Below, in pieces: positions 37,031-47,880 of a stretch of DNA of 64,000 bases (positions are counted from its first letter, which is position 1; each line of letters opens with the position of its first letter). Both the position numbers and the translations under genes were made by a program. Under the pieces are notes generated by a model, which ran no database searches, was not told the DNA's origin, and saw nothing but the letters and a program-made list of their open reading frames with translations. The stretch comes from Syngnathus acus (lineage: Eukaryota > Chordata > Actinopteri > Syngnathiformes > Syngnathidae), in the NCBI RefSeq assembly GCF_901709675.1, contig NC_051091.1, forward strand, positions 7,104,967-7,168,966, given 5' to 3'.

Positions 37031-37121
37031 GGGTTGTTTTTCTGCGCTTCAGCACAGGCAAACCATCTGTTCTGTGACGACATAATGGCAAGACTCAGCC
37101 GGGATGCGAGGATGTCAAAAG
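37031..37121 (+). other. candidate exon (91 bp), identity unknown
   Basis: A T-rich tract ending TTTTTTTTGTAG precedes it and CAAAAG|GTCAGT follows. One frame is open and reads GLFFCASAQANHLFCDDIMA, then RLSRDARMSK. It contains an in-frame ATG after residue 18 (ATGGCAAGACTC), so it could be an exon carrying the start codon or an untranslated exon. I do not recognise the peptide. Support comes from two good splice borders and the neighbouring promoter-like sequence, not from homology. Confidence 0.25.
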
Positions 37122-37563
37122 GTCAGTCACTTCCCCTCATGCACACAGCAAGAAAAAGAACGTCATGCCAATGTTACTTTTAATCAATTTTCTTATTTAG
37201 AAGTACAAGAGAATCACAAAAGTTATTGTGCGCTTAAATTTTTGTAAATTATTTCTAGATCTCAGTTTTCAATCCCAAGACCTCTTCATTAAAACATATT
37301 TTAGGTATTTGGACATTTTATGTTTTCTGCTCAATTGAACCCCTCAAAATTCCCCATTGCCTCCCGAAAGAAACACACAAGTGTGTACTCGAGTGTGAAC
37401 ATTTGATTAAACATAATTTAAAAAGGCTTAGTGACAAGAGAATAACAAGTCTCAAAGACATCACATAACTGACTGATGACCATTTTTGTTTTGAAACATC
37501 ACATTCTGACAGATCAAATCTCTTATCCTAATGGAGCACTTGGCCAAATGCCATTTGTCCCTT
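37122..37563. other. non-coding AT-rich stretch
   Basis: AT-rich filler; nothing recognised. Confidence 0.55.
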
Positions 37564-37745
37564 AAAGGGACAGTGTGTATCGTTTTCTGCCATCTTGTGG
37601 TGAACTGATAGAATGCAATGACCTAACAACTTGAAATTAAATTCCAGCAATATCTATATAGCGCCACTAGGTTACATAAATGCTGCAGCTGAGATTCAAA
37701 CCTGCAACCTCAAAACTCTAAGACAGACATGCTAACCTAACCAAA
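37564..37745 (-). mobile_element. tRNA-derived SINE-like fragment
   Basis: Read on the minus strand, 37690-37742 gives GGTTAGCATGTCTGTCTTAG, then GAGGTTGCAGGTTTGAATCTC. The pol III B-box-like word GGTTTGAATCT is the complement of 37692-37702 (consensus GGTTCGANNCC). This tRNA-like segment is familiar from SINE heads and chimeric repeats in fish. The adjoining GGGACAGTGTGT and CCATCTTGTGGTG words (37567-37602) also resemble common teleost repeat sequence. A degenerate copy; boundaries are approximate. Confidence 0.45.
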
Positions 37746-37859
37746 AGTGATAGGCTACCTCGCAGGCAACTTTTTGAATCTTGACTCCATTGTTCATTTT
37801 TATTACTTTAGTTGTGATTTTGTGTGCTTTGCGCACCATTGTTTAAGCAGAGACGCTTT

Positions 37860-38720
37860 TGACCTTTAACAAACTCTTTACTAAACACTTTGATGAAAAC
37901 GAGCCGGTGAATAGACCATCTGTCGTTTTTGTTTTTGCATTAGCGATGAAGAATGCAATTGTTAAGTTGGAGAAGACGCACGTATTCCCAAAGAGAAATA
38001 CAGTCGTGCCGAATGAGCGGGAGAGAATCGTTTCCTTTTCTAGGGGAGTTTTGAAAAGGCGCACCTGCTTTAGAGGCATTACGGTAGCGCACAAACTGTC
38101 CCCGTTGCAGTACGCACATACACACACGCGCGCGCACGCACGCACGCTGCCCTGGTGATTCGAGGCTGATTTCCAGCGAGGGAGCGTCAGAGTGGATGGC
38201 AAAAAAAGAGCGGAGCGGCGGCGGACGAAGTTTGTGGCGCTGAAAAAAAAAGAAGCAATAGACAAAACGAGTGAGACTTTTTTTATTTTATTTTTTGGAC
38301 GAGATAGGGAGAGAGGGGAGCCAAGCAGAAGTTGCGCACGGTGGCACACTTTGAGCGGCGCATTTGTTGTGACTTGACTCCAGAAGCGCACAAAAGAAGC
38401 CAACAACAAGAAGAGGACTAATTCGCGAGCACGCTTTTGTAGTCTTCGCTTCTCTTCTTCTCGTTTTTATTTTATCCTCAATCGTTATTTTTTTGTTTTT
38501 TTTAAGAAGTTTCCCATTTTGCCCCTGTGTGCATATCGCTCCCCTCCACCGGCGTGTGTGGCCTCTTTTTGTCGCCGAGAGAGCGAGGGGACGCGCGGGG
38601 GGCCGAGAGGAGCCGGAGCCGGGCTGTCCACATGCTCCAACCGCTGGCGTGAAAGTTGACTTCTTCCCAACACAAGAGAACAGGTTCATGCACAGCACAC
38701 GCACGCGCACTCACCCTATC
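37860..38720 (+). promoter_or_regulatory. CpG-richer segment, possible 5' leader or promoter
   Basis: CpG density rises clearly here (GGAGCGGCGGCGGACGAAG at about 38211; GCGCACGGTGGCACACTTTG near 38334; GGGGACGCGCGGGGGGCCG near 38587). A-rich and T-rich leader-like tracts alternate with GC-rich ones, a texture common in 5' untranslated exons of vertebrate developmental genes. An alternating CGCG/CACA tract lies at 38111-38147. A 188-codon minus frame (37843-38409) crosses it but has no domain and lies antisense to the leader-like signals. Transcription is not proven. Confidence 0.3.
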
Positions 38721-39040
38721 TAATGCACTGGCTTGTCCACGCTGCGAGAACGCACCACTTTGGTCAACTTTTCTCCTCGTTGGTCAACTTTTAACTAAGT
38801 CGAACAAGCCAGGTGGAAAGGTGTCTCTTATTGGCTTCAAAGTGACCACTTTTACTCACTATCGCACGTGTCTCCAAACTTTTTTTTTTAAAATACACTC
38901 TAAAATGGAACTTTTCATTTTGTACTGCAATGGAAAATCCAAAAGGTCCCCAAACAGCTTCTCGAGCATAAAGACTTTTTACAAATATATATTTTTCTAT
39001 TTTTCATGTGTCTAAAAGTTATTTCTTCATAAGAATTAGG

Positions 39041-39072
39041 ATGAACTCAAATCATCAACTCTCAGCGCTCAA
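39041..39072 (+). other. possible short start-codon exon end
   Basis: ATGAACTCAAATCATCAACT, then CTCAGCGCTCAA and a GTAAGTCC donor at 39073. The frame would read MNSNHQLSAL plus two bases. The arrangement (CpG-rich leader, then ATG, then donor) is the usual layout of a first coding exon, but the peptide is unrecognised and the ATG lacks a strong Kozak purine context (ATTAGGATGA has G at -3 only by one reading). Confidence 0.15.
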
Positions 39073-39082
39073 GTAAGTCCAG

Positions 39083-39900
39083 CTTTTATTTACACGCAAA
39101 TTGTAACGTCGCTTCTAATGAATCCCCACACGTCTTTTAACCATAAACGCCGACGTGAAGTTATGTGGTGATAATTTTACTACACAAGATCTTTAAAGTC
39201 CTCCCTTTTTTCCCTCAATACGTGTTATTTTTATTTAGTTATATCTTTGCATCATAACGTATTTTTAAAAGCGACCCTCACTGATGATAATAAACTCATT
39301 GTGTTAAAAAGAAAGAGAGAAGAAGAAAAAAGCTCTCTCTAGCCAGAAGGTCAGAGAACAATGCTTTCTTTTCAAACCCGTTTTGACTTTTTGGAAATTT
39401 TAACCGTCGTGTGTGAGCTATCTGAGTTTCTTCTAAGTGATGATTTTGCTCTTTTTTTTTTTTTGCGCCGTCCAACATTTAAAACAAAATGCCTCAACAC
39501 GGAGTAAAGTTGCGTCTGCACCGTTAATAGTCGAGCTGCGTTCTATTATATTGGAATGTTTTCTTGCATGCAAATAGAACAATTAAAATGCAGTCAATTA
39601 TTTCAGAAAATTAGGGAGTATTTTTGATTGTAGTAAAATAAAAAAGATGACTTATAAGGCTGCATACATTTGAACTGCATTTAACAACTTAGTTGCATTA
39701 TGACATCCTGTTCCATGTAAAAACTTAAATTGAGTTATTATGCATGACATCAAATGGACAAAAAAGAGGGAAACATGAAACAACAATTAATTACAGTCGT
39801 TTGTTGTGTGACAACGTGATGGCCAACCTGACACCAACATCGTTGCCACTTGATTGATGGGCTTCCAGACATTTGTCAAAATTGATTTTATTTACCGTGT
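39083..39900. other. non-coding AT-rich stretch
   Basis: AT-rich with a T12 run near 39451-39464. Nothing recognised. Confidence 0.5.
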
Positions 39901-40150
39901 CATCCATCTCTCATTTTTTATCCCCTACTGTTTTGTTTCCATTTCATCTTCCGCGCTGGCTTTTTTTTTTTCTTCTCTCTTCCAAGACAGATTCTTAATT
40001 GCTCTTTGACAAAAGATGTAAAAGCTCTCAATCACGCTTTATGACCTTGTCACATTTGTGGTGTCGGACAGGCACTTTGTGGCGACTGCCTAGCATCAAA
40101 TTGGAATTACATGTAGGTTGAAAAAAGGGGGAAAATGCACACGTTTGCTG
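39901..40150. promoter_or_regulatory. candidate conserved non-coding island
   Basis: Repeat-poor block with TTCTTAATTGCTCTTTGAC, TCAATCACGCTTTATGACC and CAAATTGGAATTACATG words after a T10 run at 39961. Regulatory role inferred. Confidence 0.25.
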
Positions 40151-41690
40151 TCAAATGCACTTAGGCCTTCTTTACAAGTTGGACAAGTGAGATAAAAATT
40201 GTTAACTAAATTGCCATAGATTTGTGTTAATTACCTGCAGAATGTGTCGAAATTCAGCCATCTCGAAAGAAATGTCAGGAATATTTTAGATTTTTTGAAT
40301 CTACAAGGTGGATTCTGAAAGCTGACCATCAGTCACATTTCCGTACAAAACAGACATTAATTAGCATTTTTGATTTCCCATTTATTTTTTTGTGGAGGTG
40401 ATCGAGTCAAACGCCATGTATCAAACTTTAAAGATGAAGCTTTTCAGATCTTTCTGTTTAATCACATTATTGACATCTTTCGAAGGCAGGTACCGGCAAT
40501 TTTTGAGGAGAAAAAAAAACTTTGAGGCTTACATTCTCTTGCCCATGTCCACTATTGTCTTTTTTTCTTCTTCACATTTGCCCTCACACTTTTGCCTCTT
40601 TTCCCTTTCTCGTGTCATCTATTCCGACAGCTGTGCCTTTTCTGCGTCATGTTTGTCGTGCGCTGCCGGGCTGTACCTCTATCAGCCCGAGTGTGTGTAT
40701 GTGTGTGTCTGTCTGACATTCAGGCATTGTGTGTGTGTGTGACTTTGTGAGAGCTGTGAAAAAAAATTGCAATGAATCTCATGTGCGTCAAAAAAAAAGC
40801 TTTAGCCAGATTAAAAGCCAGGCTGGCATGATTGTTTTAGTCCATAAACTCACTCAGAGGGTCCTCTCACCTCCATCAGAAGGGCTGCTGATAAATGTGT
40901 AAATGAGGTGTGTGTACAAAAGTGCTTTTTTTTTTTAATTCACCTGTGCTGCTCTAGTGAAAATGGACACGATTTGAAGATTTAAATGTCCCGTGCGCCG
41001 GCTGTGTCCGTAATACGCTGCCCACAAGTCTGAGTGGGCTTTTGGATGCAAAGTGATGTTGAAGAGTGCCCATATGTGACTTTGCAATGGTAAACATGGA
41101 AGCGTTGAGCAGCCGTAGACACTGGCAGCTTTTCTTTCTCCGGTGCCACAAAAAACTGAAATGGTAAAATTATCATTGAGGTTGGAGAGCACTAAAAATT
41201 GTTACCGTGCAGGCAGTTAAAACAAAAAAAAAAAACATTTTAAGTGTTGTCAGAACAACATTCTATTTCCATCATTGTGATTCCATCTGATCTTTTTTTC
41301 CCCTCAGCTATAAAATCATTCCAATTATTAAAACAATACAATTGACAAATTTGTTGAAGTGCAGCAAGAGAATGTTCTCGTGATTGACGGCATGGTGAAA
41401 CTGCCGCTACATTGCTTTTGACTGAGTCCTGATTATACATGTGGTTCAAATTGAGCTAGTTATTTAGGAGAAGTACGGGGCTCAATGCTCGTGTGTGTGT
41501 GTGTTTGTGTGAGCGTGCGCTTTTAATAAATCCCTGCACATTTTTCAAAGATGAGATGTGTTTTCCTGACGGGTCAGGAGGCAAGCGTTGTACTGTAAAG
41601 TTGCAGGAGAGTAAGGTGAGGAAGAACAAGGTGGGGTGGGGGGGGGGGCACCCTGAGACACATCTTAAATAGATGCGAGCGAGGTGTGTG
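40151..41690. other. non-coding stretch with short repeats
   Basis: Holds GT patches at 40692-40712, 40728-40741 and 41491-41511, an A12 run near 41224-41236 and a G10 run near 41639-41648. A small repeat-free patch at 40800-40910 could be regulatory. No gene recognised. Confidence 0.5.
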
Positions 41691-41900
41691 TTCGCTTTTG
41701 TCTTTTAAGAGAGCTGTCATTGCTTCAAACCTGTGTTTTGAGGATTATTCCTTTCAAATCTTTGATTAGAGTTAATTCAACAGATTGCTTTTCAATTGTC
41801 TTGACATGAGACATAATCCTAATTTGATCTGGGCCAGGCTTTTTTTTTTTTTTTTTTACCAGCCCATTAACAGCTGATGGATGTGGGAAGGAGTGACCCA
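41691..41900. promoter_or_regulatory. candidate conserved non-coding island
   Basis: CTTTCAAATCTTTGATTAGA, GTTAATTCAACAG, TTTTCAATTGTCTTGACATG and ATCCTAATTTGATCTGGGCC occur in a tight cluster, followed by a T18 run (41841-41858) and CCCATTAACAGCTGATGG. TCF-like CTTTGAT and ATTA cores are visible. Confidence 0.3.
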
Positions 41901-42720
41901 ATAGTTCAAAGCGGAAGAGACAGTTTCCTATGAGCGGGTGGCGGTGAGGCGGGGGGTGAAAAGGGAAGTGAGGGACGGAGAGGAAGATAGAACATACGAG
42001 TGAAAAGGCTGGTAGGAGCGTCCAAGAGTTCTTGAGGCGTGGGTCATTACAGCTGAGGAAGCATTAGATCAGCCTCTCCAGGGTGCGTTTGGCACCTGAG
42101 GCCATGGTTGGAGCAAAGAGCTGGAACTGAAGGGGTGGGGCACGCTGGAGTGTGTGCGTGTACGCGTGTGTGTGTGTATGTGTGTGTGTGTTTGGTGGTC
42201 GTGGTGTTGCTGTCAGTGTGAAGTCTGGAGGAATGAGAGCGAATCGGAAAGTAAAGAGGCGGCGGTAGGGGCTTTTCAAGTTTCGCCGACAGTGAAAAAG
42301 TCGCAAAGGAGCATGAGGTCAGAAGCACGCTTGGAGCTCCTCCTCTTGTAAACCAACGGGATTGGTCGATATCCATTCAAAACTAATGAAAGACTTTGAA
42401 GAGTAAAATGTACAGAAAATGATTTCTTTGAGTGGAGAGTGACATCGTTTGATTGACTGTCACTGTCCAAACCAAAATACTTTTTAGATTTTTTTAAAAA
42501 GCTCACAGGCAGAGCAGAATGAGCTGTTCGAACCAATAAGACACCTGAGAATCCATCGTAGATAATCAGAACTCCTGAATAAAGTTCGGCGCATGAAATG
42601 GTGAACAAGTTTCACCTTGTAACTCTTCGCTGACCGAAAAGGCCATCGGAAGAAAAAACGATAAGCTGACAACGAGAAACTAACAGGCACTCCCGTTTAC
42701 GGTTTGTGTTTCAAACATCG
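41901..42720. other. non-coding stretch with GT/CG tract
   Basis: GT tract with CG steps at 42151-42190. A purine-rich patch lies at 41930-42000. No gene was recognised; a minus frame near 42060-42130 reads MASGAKRTLERLI but has no splice or homology support. Confidence 0.5.
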
Positions 42721-43270
42721 CATCCTGATGAACAATCACTCATTGGTCGTCGAATCTGCCGCTAACTCCGCATCGCCGCTGACAGCTTTATTTGTGTTAT
42801 GGATTTTCCTTCACTCTGTCCCGACTCCCTTTCCTCGCCTTCCTCTCCCCGTAGTCGTCTCCCCCTCGCCTCCGACCTTCTGACCTTTTTGTAAGCGTTT
42901 CATCAGAGAAGCCGTTGATGTTTTTCGAAAGCGCCGCGACAGACTGACAGGGGCGGCCGTCAAACCGAGCAGAGGAGCGAGGGAGCAGATCAGTGGAAAG
43001 CTTCACCGGCAACAACAATGTGACTCAACTTTTGCGCGCCGCCGCCGCCGCTTTAATGCGTAGCGAAGAGGATGGTAGCGAACGCTCGGTGACAGCTGCC
43101 AAGCGTTTCGAAAATGGTTTGAATGGAGAGACGAGCACTTTCACGCTCATCTTCAGATTTAGTCTAATTAGTCTAATTGACACCTTTAAAGACACAATTA
43201 TTTTTCTCCTTGCTCATTTATTTGACTGCGAGTCTGATTTACTGCATTGGTAGTTGCTCGGCATGGCACC
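42721..43270. promoter_or_regulatory. CpG-richer segment followed by TAAT cluster
   Basis: From 42890 to 43100 CpG is frequent (GAAAGCGCCGCGACAG, GGGGCGGCCGTC, GCGCGCCGCCGCCGCCGC). This is followed by TTTAGTCTAATTAGTCTAAT at 43158-43177, a direct double TCTAATTAG/TCTAATTGA, and ACACAATTATT. It could be a CpG island or promoter, or a GC-rich enhancer beside an ATTA cluster. No exon borders were convincing. Confidence 0.3.
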
Positions 43271-44080
43271 GTTCCCCGTCATGGTGGACCGGTGAGGTAA
43301 TAACCATTTCAATGCATCTTATTATGTCTTCTAATCCGTCAAGTATCGGGATGTTGGCGAACGCTGGTGAAAACGTCGCAGGGTAGCTCTTTTATGGTAT
43401 AAGTATTTGTGGTATTAGTTCCGGGGAGGGAGGGGGGGGGTGCGAGGCACGGGATGCCGACTTAAGCTATTAGCATGTGAGGCGCCGTGCGGGATGATCC
43501 ATCCCTTGACAGGACGAGCTGTTAGCCAGTGTCGGACTAAATCACAATAGGCGGCCCGGCTTGACGGATTGACGGAGCTTTTGACACCCGTGTGGACCGC
43601 CCTTTTCCTTCCTTCTCTGCTGCTTGTAACCTCACATGGGAGATTAGGAGAGGCCAGTGCTTGGGAACTTGGAGGCTTTCTAAATAGTTTGCTTATCTCC
43701 TCTAGGGGGAAAAAAACAAAACAATGAAAGACTTTTCTTTTTTTTTTTTTTTTTTTTTCTTTTTTCTTTTACTCCTGCTTTGTGCGTGGTTTTGCTCCTC
43801 AAGGTAAAGACACTGGGAAGGATTTACTCGGTAGGGGGCTGCTTGAGCCACTATCAGGAGCCGAGGGGATGCTGTAGATACACTTATTGTGTGCGTGTGT
43901 GTGCGCGCGTGTGCGTGTGCGAGCACATTCAATTAACTGTCAATCACAGCGTGACCCCCCCCCCCCCCCTACACCCCGGACTGAATTCCTCTGGTTTTAG
44001 GTTCTGTTTTTCGAGCGGCTGTGACGGAGAAAAAAAAGCAAACAGGTCATCAGTTTTCTAAACTTGTATGTATTCTTTAG
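43271..44080. other. non-coding stretch with T and C runs
   Basis: A T21 run lies at about 43738-43758, an alternating GT/GC tract at 43889-43920 and a C15 run at 43955-43969. The sequence at 43450-43590 is CpG-richer and repeat-free. No gene recognised. Confidence 0.5.
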
Positions 44081-44330
44081 GGCACTTCATCACTGTGAGG
44101 AGATAGTCTTGTTATTTTTAAAGATGATTTCATCAGAGCTGCAGATGAGGTTTGAAGGCTTCATTGAAAGAGAGAGGATTGAGATCTTTGGCTGATTTTT
44201 TTTTTCTCCACTTTGGTGTGCTTGTGCTTACACATGCGCGACCGTGTGCGATGGGCATTGTTGCCCGAGAGACATCTGCCACTAGATTATTCCCAGCTGT
44301 TATCTAAATAATTGTGTAATCCCCTCCTCC
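44081..44330. promoter_or_regulatory. candidate conserved non-coding island
   Basis: GATTTCATCAGAGCTGCAG, GGATTGAGATCTTTGGCTG, CTAGATTATTCCCAGCTG and TTATCTAAATAATTGTGTAA words in repeat-poor sequence. Inferred only. Confidence 0.25.
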
Positions 44331-44940
44331 ACCTTCCTTGCCCCCTTGTGTCCTCTTCGTCCACTTGATTGTGAATGGTTGAATGTTGACAGGCAACTGG
44401 CCTCTCTTCATTGCAACTGCTAGGAATATATCTTAAAAAAATATAAAAATAAATCCAACACGAGTGGAATACAGGAAGAAGAAATCATCTCTTGATTGTA
44501 TCTCATTACATTGTGCAGGTGTTGCTGTTGTCACCGGTCATTTTCTGACATTTGGGTTGAAACACACTTGCACACCTGCCTGTGTCTTCACTCCGCCCCC
44601 TCCTACACTCACCCCTTGGCTCTCGGGGAAATAAAAGTATCCTAATCCCGGCAGATCAAGATTGCTGTCCGGCGCAGTTTTGCAAGCCTGTGAATTAGAG
44701 ACAGCTCTCATGTTCCTAAGGAGGGAAGGCCATGTGTATTTGTGTGTGTTTGGGTTGGTAGGCTTTGAAGACTTGCGGGATTGAAAGGGGATGTGATAGG
44801 AGGGCTCTGGAAGGAAGGGAAAAAGAAAAAGGCAATTAAAAAATAGGCGTAAATAAAATTGCACATGGTTCATTCCCCCCCTTTTTTTTTTTTATTTCAA
44901 CAATTCGTAGATATTTATATTTTTGTATTTATAACACAGC
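44331..44940. other. non-coding stretch
   Basis: Mixed DNA with a T-rich patch at 44881-44896. Nothing recognised. Confidence 0.5.
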
Positions 44941-45260
44941 TCTTTAATAGCCAATTGTTTCCCGCTGATCTTATTGCTGGCCAAGCTCCGGTAGGCCACC
45001 TTCACGTTGAACATCCATCGCTCCCCTTTCCTCCTTTTCTCTCTCGGACTGGCTGTCAAGCCTGTTGTCTCTAATTATGGCGGCTCTGCGTTCCCTCCCA
45101 GCCTCTTCATTACATCCCGGCTGTCATCACAGTTTACTTCCAACATTTGCTAGCTCTCCTCACGCTTGTTCAATAGCAATCATTTAATTCTCTCGCAGTG
45201 ATTTGACAGGAATGTGCCGCAAGGTCAATCAATCATACCCTTCAACAAATTCAACACAAT
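44941..45260. promoter_or_regulatory. candidate conserved non-coding island
   Basis: Repeat-free with AATAGCCAATTGTTTCCCGC, GTCTCTAATTATGGCGG, CAATAGCAATCATTTAATTC and GGTCAATCAATCATACC. ATTA/TAAT and PBX-like TCAATCAATCA words are visible. Confidence 0.3.
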
Positions 45261-45760
45261 GCAGCTGAACCATTCAAAAATGGAGACATTTCATACACAT
45301 TCCTGTCCCGTTTGTTAACAAAATATTTTCATGCGCCGCCGCCACCACGGGTAAACACACATTTCTCATTTAGCTGCGGCGTAAACTCCTGTGTATGCTT
45401 TCATCGTATAAAAATTGCACAAATTGTGTTTGCTGGTCTGAATACACTGCGGGCTGAATGAACATTTCGTCACTACACCTGCTTGTCCCTGAAATAAATT
45501 AAACGGTGCGCTGACTATAGAGAACAAAATCCGTTTTACTCCTCCTATTAAGTTTGTCGTCACTAAGTAAAAGTGGAAAGCTGCCTTGAAATGCGCCCAT
45601 TGGTTGGCGAAGGTCGGAGCTGCCGCGTACAATCTGTAGTCTGCCGCAATTTTGCGTTGTCTAAAAGGTCATTTAGGAACATTTTATCGGGGATGGAGAG
45701 TCGTTAAGAGCATCTCGCAACTGACCCCCCCCCATCCTTCTCTTTCTCATTCACTCTATT
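45261..45760. other. non-coding stretch
   Basis: Mixed DNA, CpG-richer at 45335-45350 and 45600-45660, with C runs near 45725. Nothing recognised. Confidence 0.5.
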
Positions 45761-46240
45761 GCTGCATTTTGTGGTGTGAATTTGCGGATTTTCTTTGACC
45801 AATCAAATCACCTGGGCTACACTGAGTGCTCTTTGACCTCCAATGAAAAGGTCAAGATGGTTCCGTTGAGGTGTCATTCACTTCCTAAAGCGGAGAATGG
45901 TGAGAGGGCGAGGAGTGCCCCGAAATTTAAATGTCTAATCTCCTGACCACCCCCCCCCTCACACACACACCCTCCCACAGGGTTAATTGAAGGGGAAATT
46001 GATAGTTGTGTGCAGTAATTGTGGCTTTAAGAATTGTGCCGTCTCCCAGGGAGAAAGATGAGGACAGCTGGAGTGAAGAGAAAAAAAAACGAGGGGGGGG
46101 GCGAAATCGGGACAGATGGAGCTACCGACAGCTCCACCCTGGAGCTTTAATGGGGGCCGACTAGCTGATGAGGGGGAGCGCCTTGATTGGTTAATCTGGA
46201 AATCTGGCCACATTCTAATATTCATTCCATTGATGATCCA
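45761..46240. promoter_or_regulatory. candidate conserved non-coding island
   Basis: TTTGACCAATCAAATCACCTG near 45797, GGGTTAATTGAAGGGGAAAT near 45981, GCAGTAATTGTGGC near 46012, CCTTGATTGGTTAATCTGG near 46182 and TCTAATATTCATTCC near 46214. Short C and A runs interrupt it. Several inverted CCAAT/ATTGG and ATTA cores suggest a composite enhancer. Confidence 0.3.
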
Positions 46241-46450
46241 ATCACAGAAATATTCCATATTCCTCTCTTTCCGACTGATTCTTCCCTCTTATTCTCCTTC
46301 TCGTCATGCGCCCCCCCCCCTCCTTCTCCTCCCATCTTTCCTCGTCTCCCTGAGGAGGCCGGGATGGACAGATGAGCCGAGTGCACGGTATCTGTTCGGT
46401 TCTGCTCTGCTGATCGCTGAAGTAGAGAGAGAACTTATCTTCGTCTGATG
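46241..46450. other. pyrimidine-rich spacer
   Basis: C/T-rich with a C10 run near 46311-46320. Nothing recognised. Confidence 0.5.
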
Positions 46451-46690
46451 GCACTGAATGGACTTGCCCCCTCCCCCCACGATAGGGGCTTTCCTTTGCC
46501 AGGGGCTGGCTGAGATTTTATAATTAGTATTCCTCCAGAAATAGAAAACTAGTTTTCTTAGGTGAAGTCGCCCTCTGATGAGTAAATCTAGCGGAAATGA
46601 AATCTATGTCAAGGAAGTCTATTTTTGGTGACTTCCCGTGTTTGCCAAATATATCGGCATCTATCGATTTAATCAATCGATCACTGTCTA
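46451..46690. promoter_or_regulatory. candidate conserved non-coding island
   Basis: GATTTTATAATTAGTATTCC, GAAAACTAGTTTTCTTAGG (with the perfect palindrome GAAAACTAGTTTTC) and GTAAATCTAGCGG, then ATCGATT-TAATC-AATCGAT at 46663-46681, an inverted repeat. Regulatory role inferred. Confidence 0.3.
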
Positions 46691-47440
46691 TAATATGTTA
46701 AAACGTGATTTTATTGCTGCCATTGGCTCCCATTTCCCCCTCTGCCTCTTCTTCCCTCCACTGCCCCCTTTTCTCCCCTCCCCTCTCCTTTTGCTTTCTC
46801 TGTCCGTTAATGAGAATGTGTTAACGAGAAAGAAAGATCTATTGGGTGTAGCACAATTTATCAGTACAGCGGAGGTTCGGAAGAGGGGAGAGAGGAAAAA
46901 AAAAAAAAAAGACGTCGGCGGCGGGCCCTTCAAAGAAGTCCTATTCTTGTACTGGTGAATGTTTGATGAGACTGTGAAAAGTTCCCCCTCTAACGTCATG
47001 GTGTCTGAACAGAAGAGAACAGAACCGTTCTAATCATGCGGCACTGAAAAGAAAAAGAAGGAAAAAAAAAAGACTTCTTACCCGATTTAATTAACTGATA
47101 AGAAATGGCTTCAAATTAATTTTTCAAGGATGTTAGATCGTGATTAAGAAAATACTCTGAAAAGAAACAGATGAATAATCAATTTTTCTAATCAACCTAT
47201 ATCAAATTTTAACTGGTTAATATGATAATTGTAGCAATTAAGGCAAATATTGTTGCATCCAGTTAATATATTCATATCAAATTATCATTTTTATTTTTGT
47301 CTGTGCCTCTCAGTTGTACCTTCCTTTGTTTTTTTGTTTTTTTTAATTCTATCCTTACATGATAAAGTGATAAGAAATGAGAAAGATGAAACTTTCCGAG
47401 ATGTGAATGGGGCCTTTCATGCACCTTAGGAAAGGAACTT
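46691..47440. other. non-coding stretch
   Basis: Pyrimidine-rich patch at 46736-46800, an A15-16 run near 46897-46911, then strongly AT-rich DNA. A GATTTAATTAACTGATAAG word lies near 47083. No gene recognised. Confidence 0.5.
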
Positions 47441-47880
47441 GCGCAGAATGACTTTATTTCTCTTGGTTTTACATTACAAGGCTGAGATGGATCTTTAGAT
47501 TAACGTCGCTAATAGCCGCTAGCTTCACGATGTGTGCGTGCGCGTGCGTGCCCTCGCTCACTCAGAAGCAGGCAAACGTACTCACCACTTCTAATCCGTA
47601 AAGTTTAAATCGTCTATTCAGTGAGAGGAAAGGGGATAATCGGATCCAGTTTGAATGAAAGATTGCGCTGTTGTTCACCTGCTAGTGGCCATCAAATGTG
47701 ACACTGTGTATTGCTTAGGTAGTATAAAGGAGGTGAAGAGGGGCCAGTTAGAACCAGAGAAAGTGCTGGCGGGGGTTTGCGGGACTTTACAAGAGCTGCA
47801 AGTTCTTGACTTCAAAGATGTCTAATAGCCAGAGCAAACAGACACACACATGAGGTCCCTCTCTTTCCCTTCTCATGAGA
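47441..47880. other. mixed non-coding stretch, weak regulatory texture
   Basis: ATGACTTTATTTCTC, TTTAGATTAACGTCGCTAAT and AGCCGCTAGC words near 47449-47525 are repeat-free. GTGCGTGCGCGTGCGTG follows. No gene recognised. Confidence 0.4.

Noticed and set aside
37843-38409. 188-codon minus-strand open frame, the longest in the window
   Set aside because: No recognisable domain or family motif. It lies antisense to leader-like plus-strand signals and crosses an alternating CG/CA tract.
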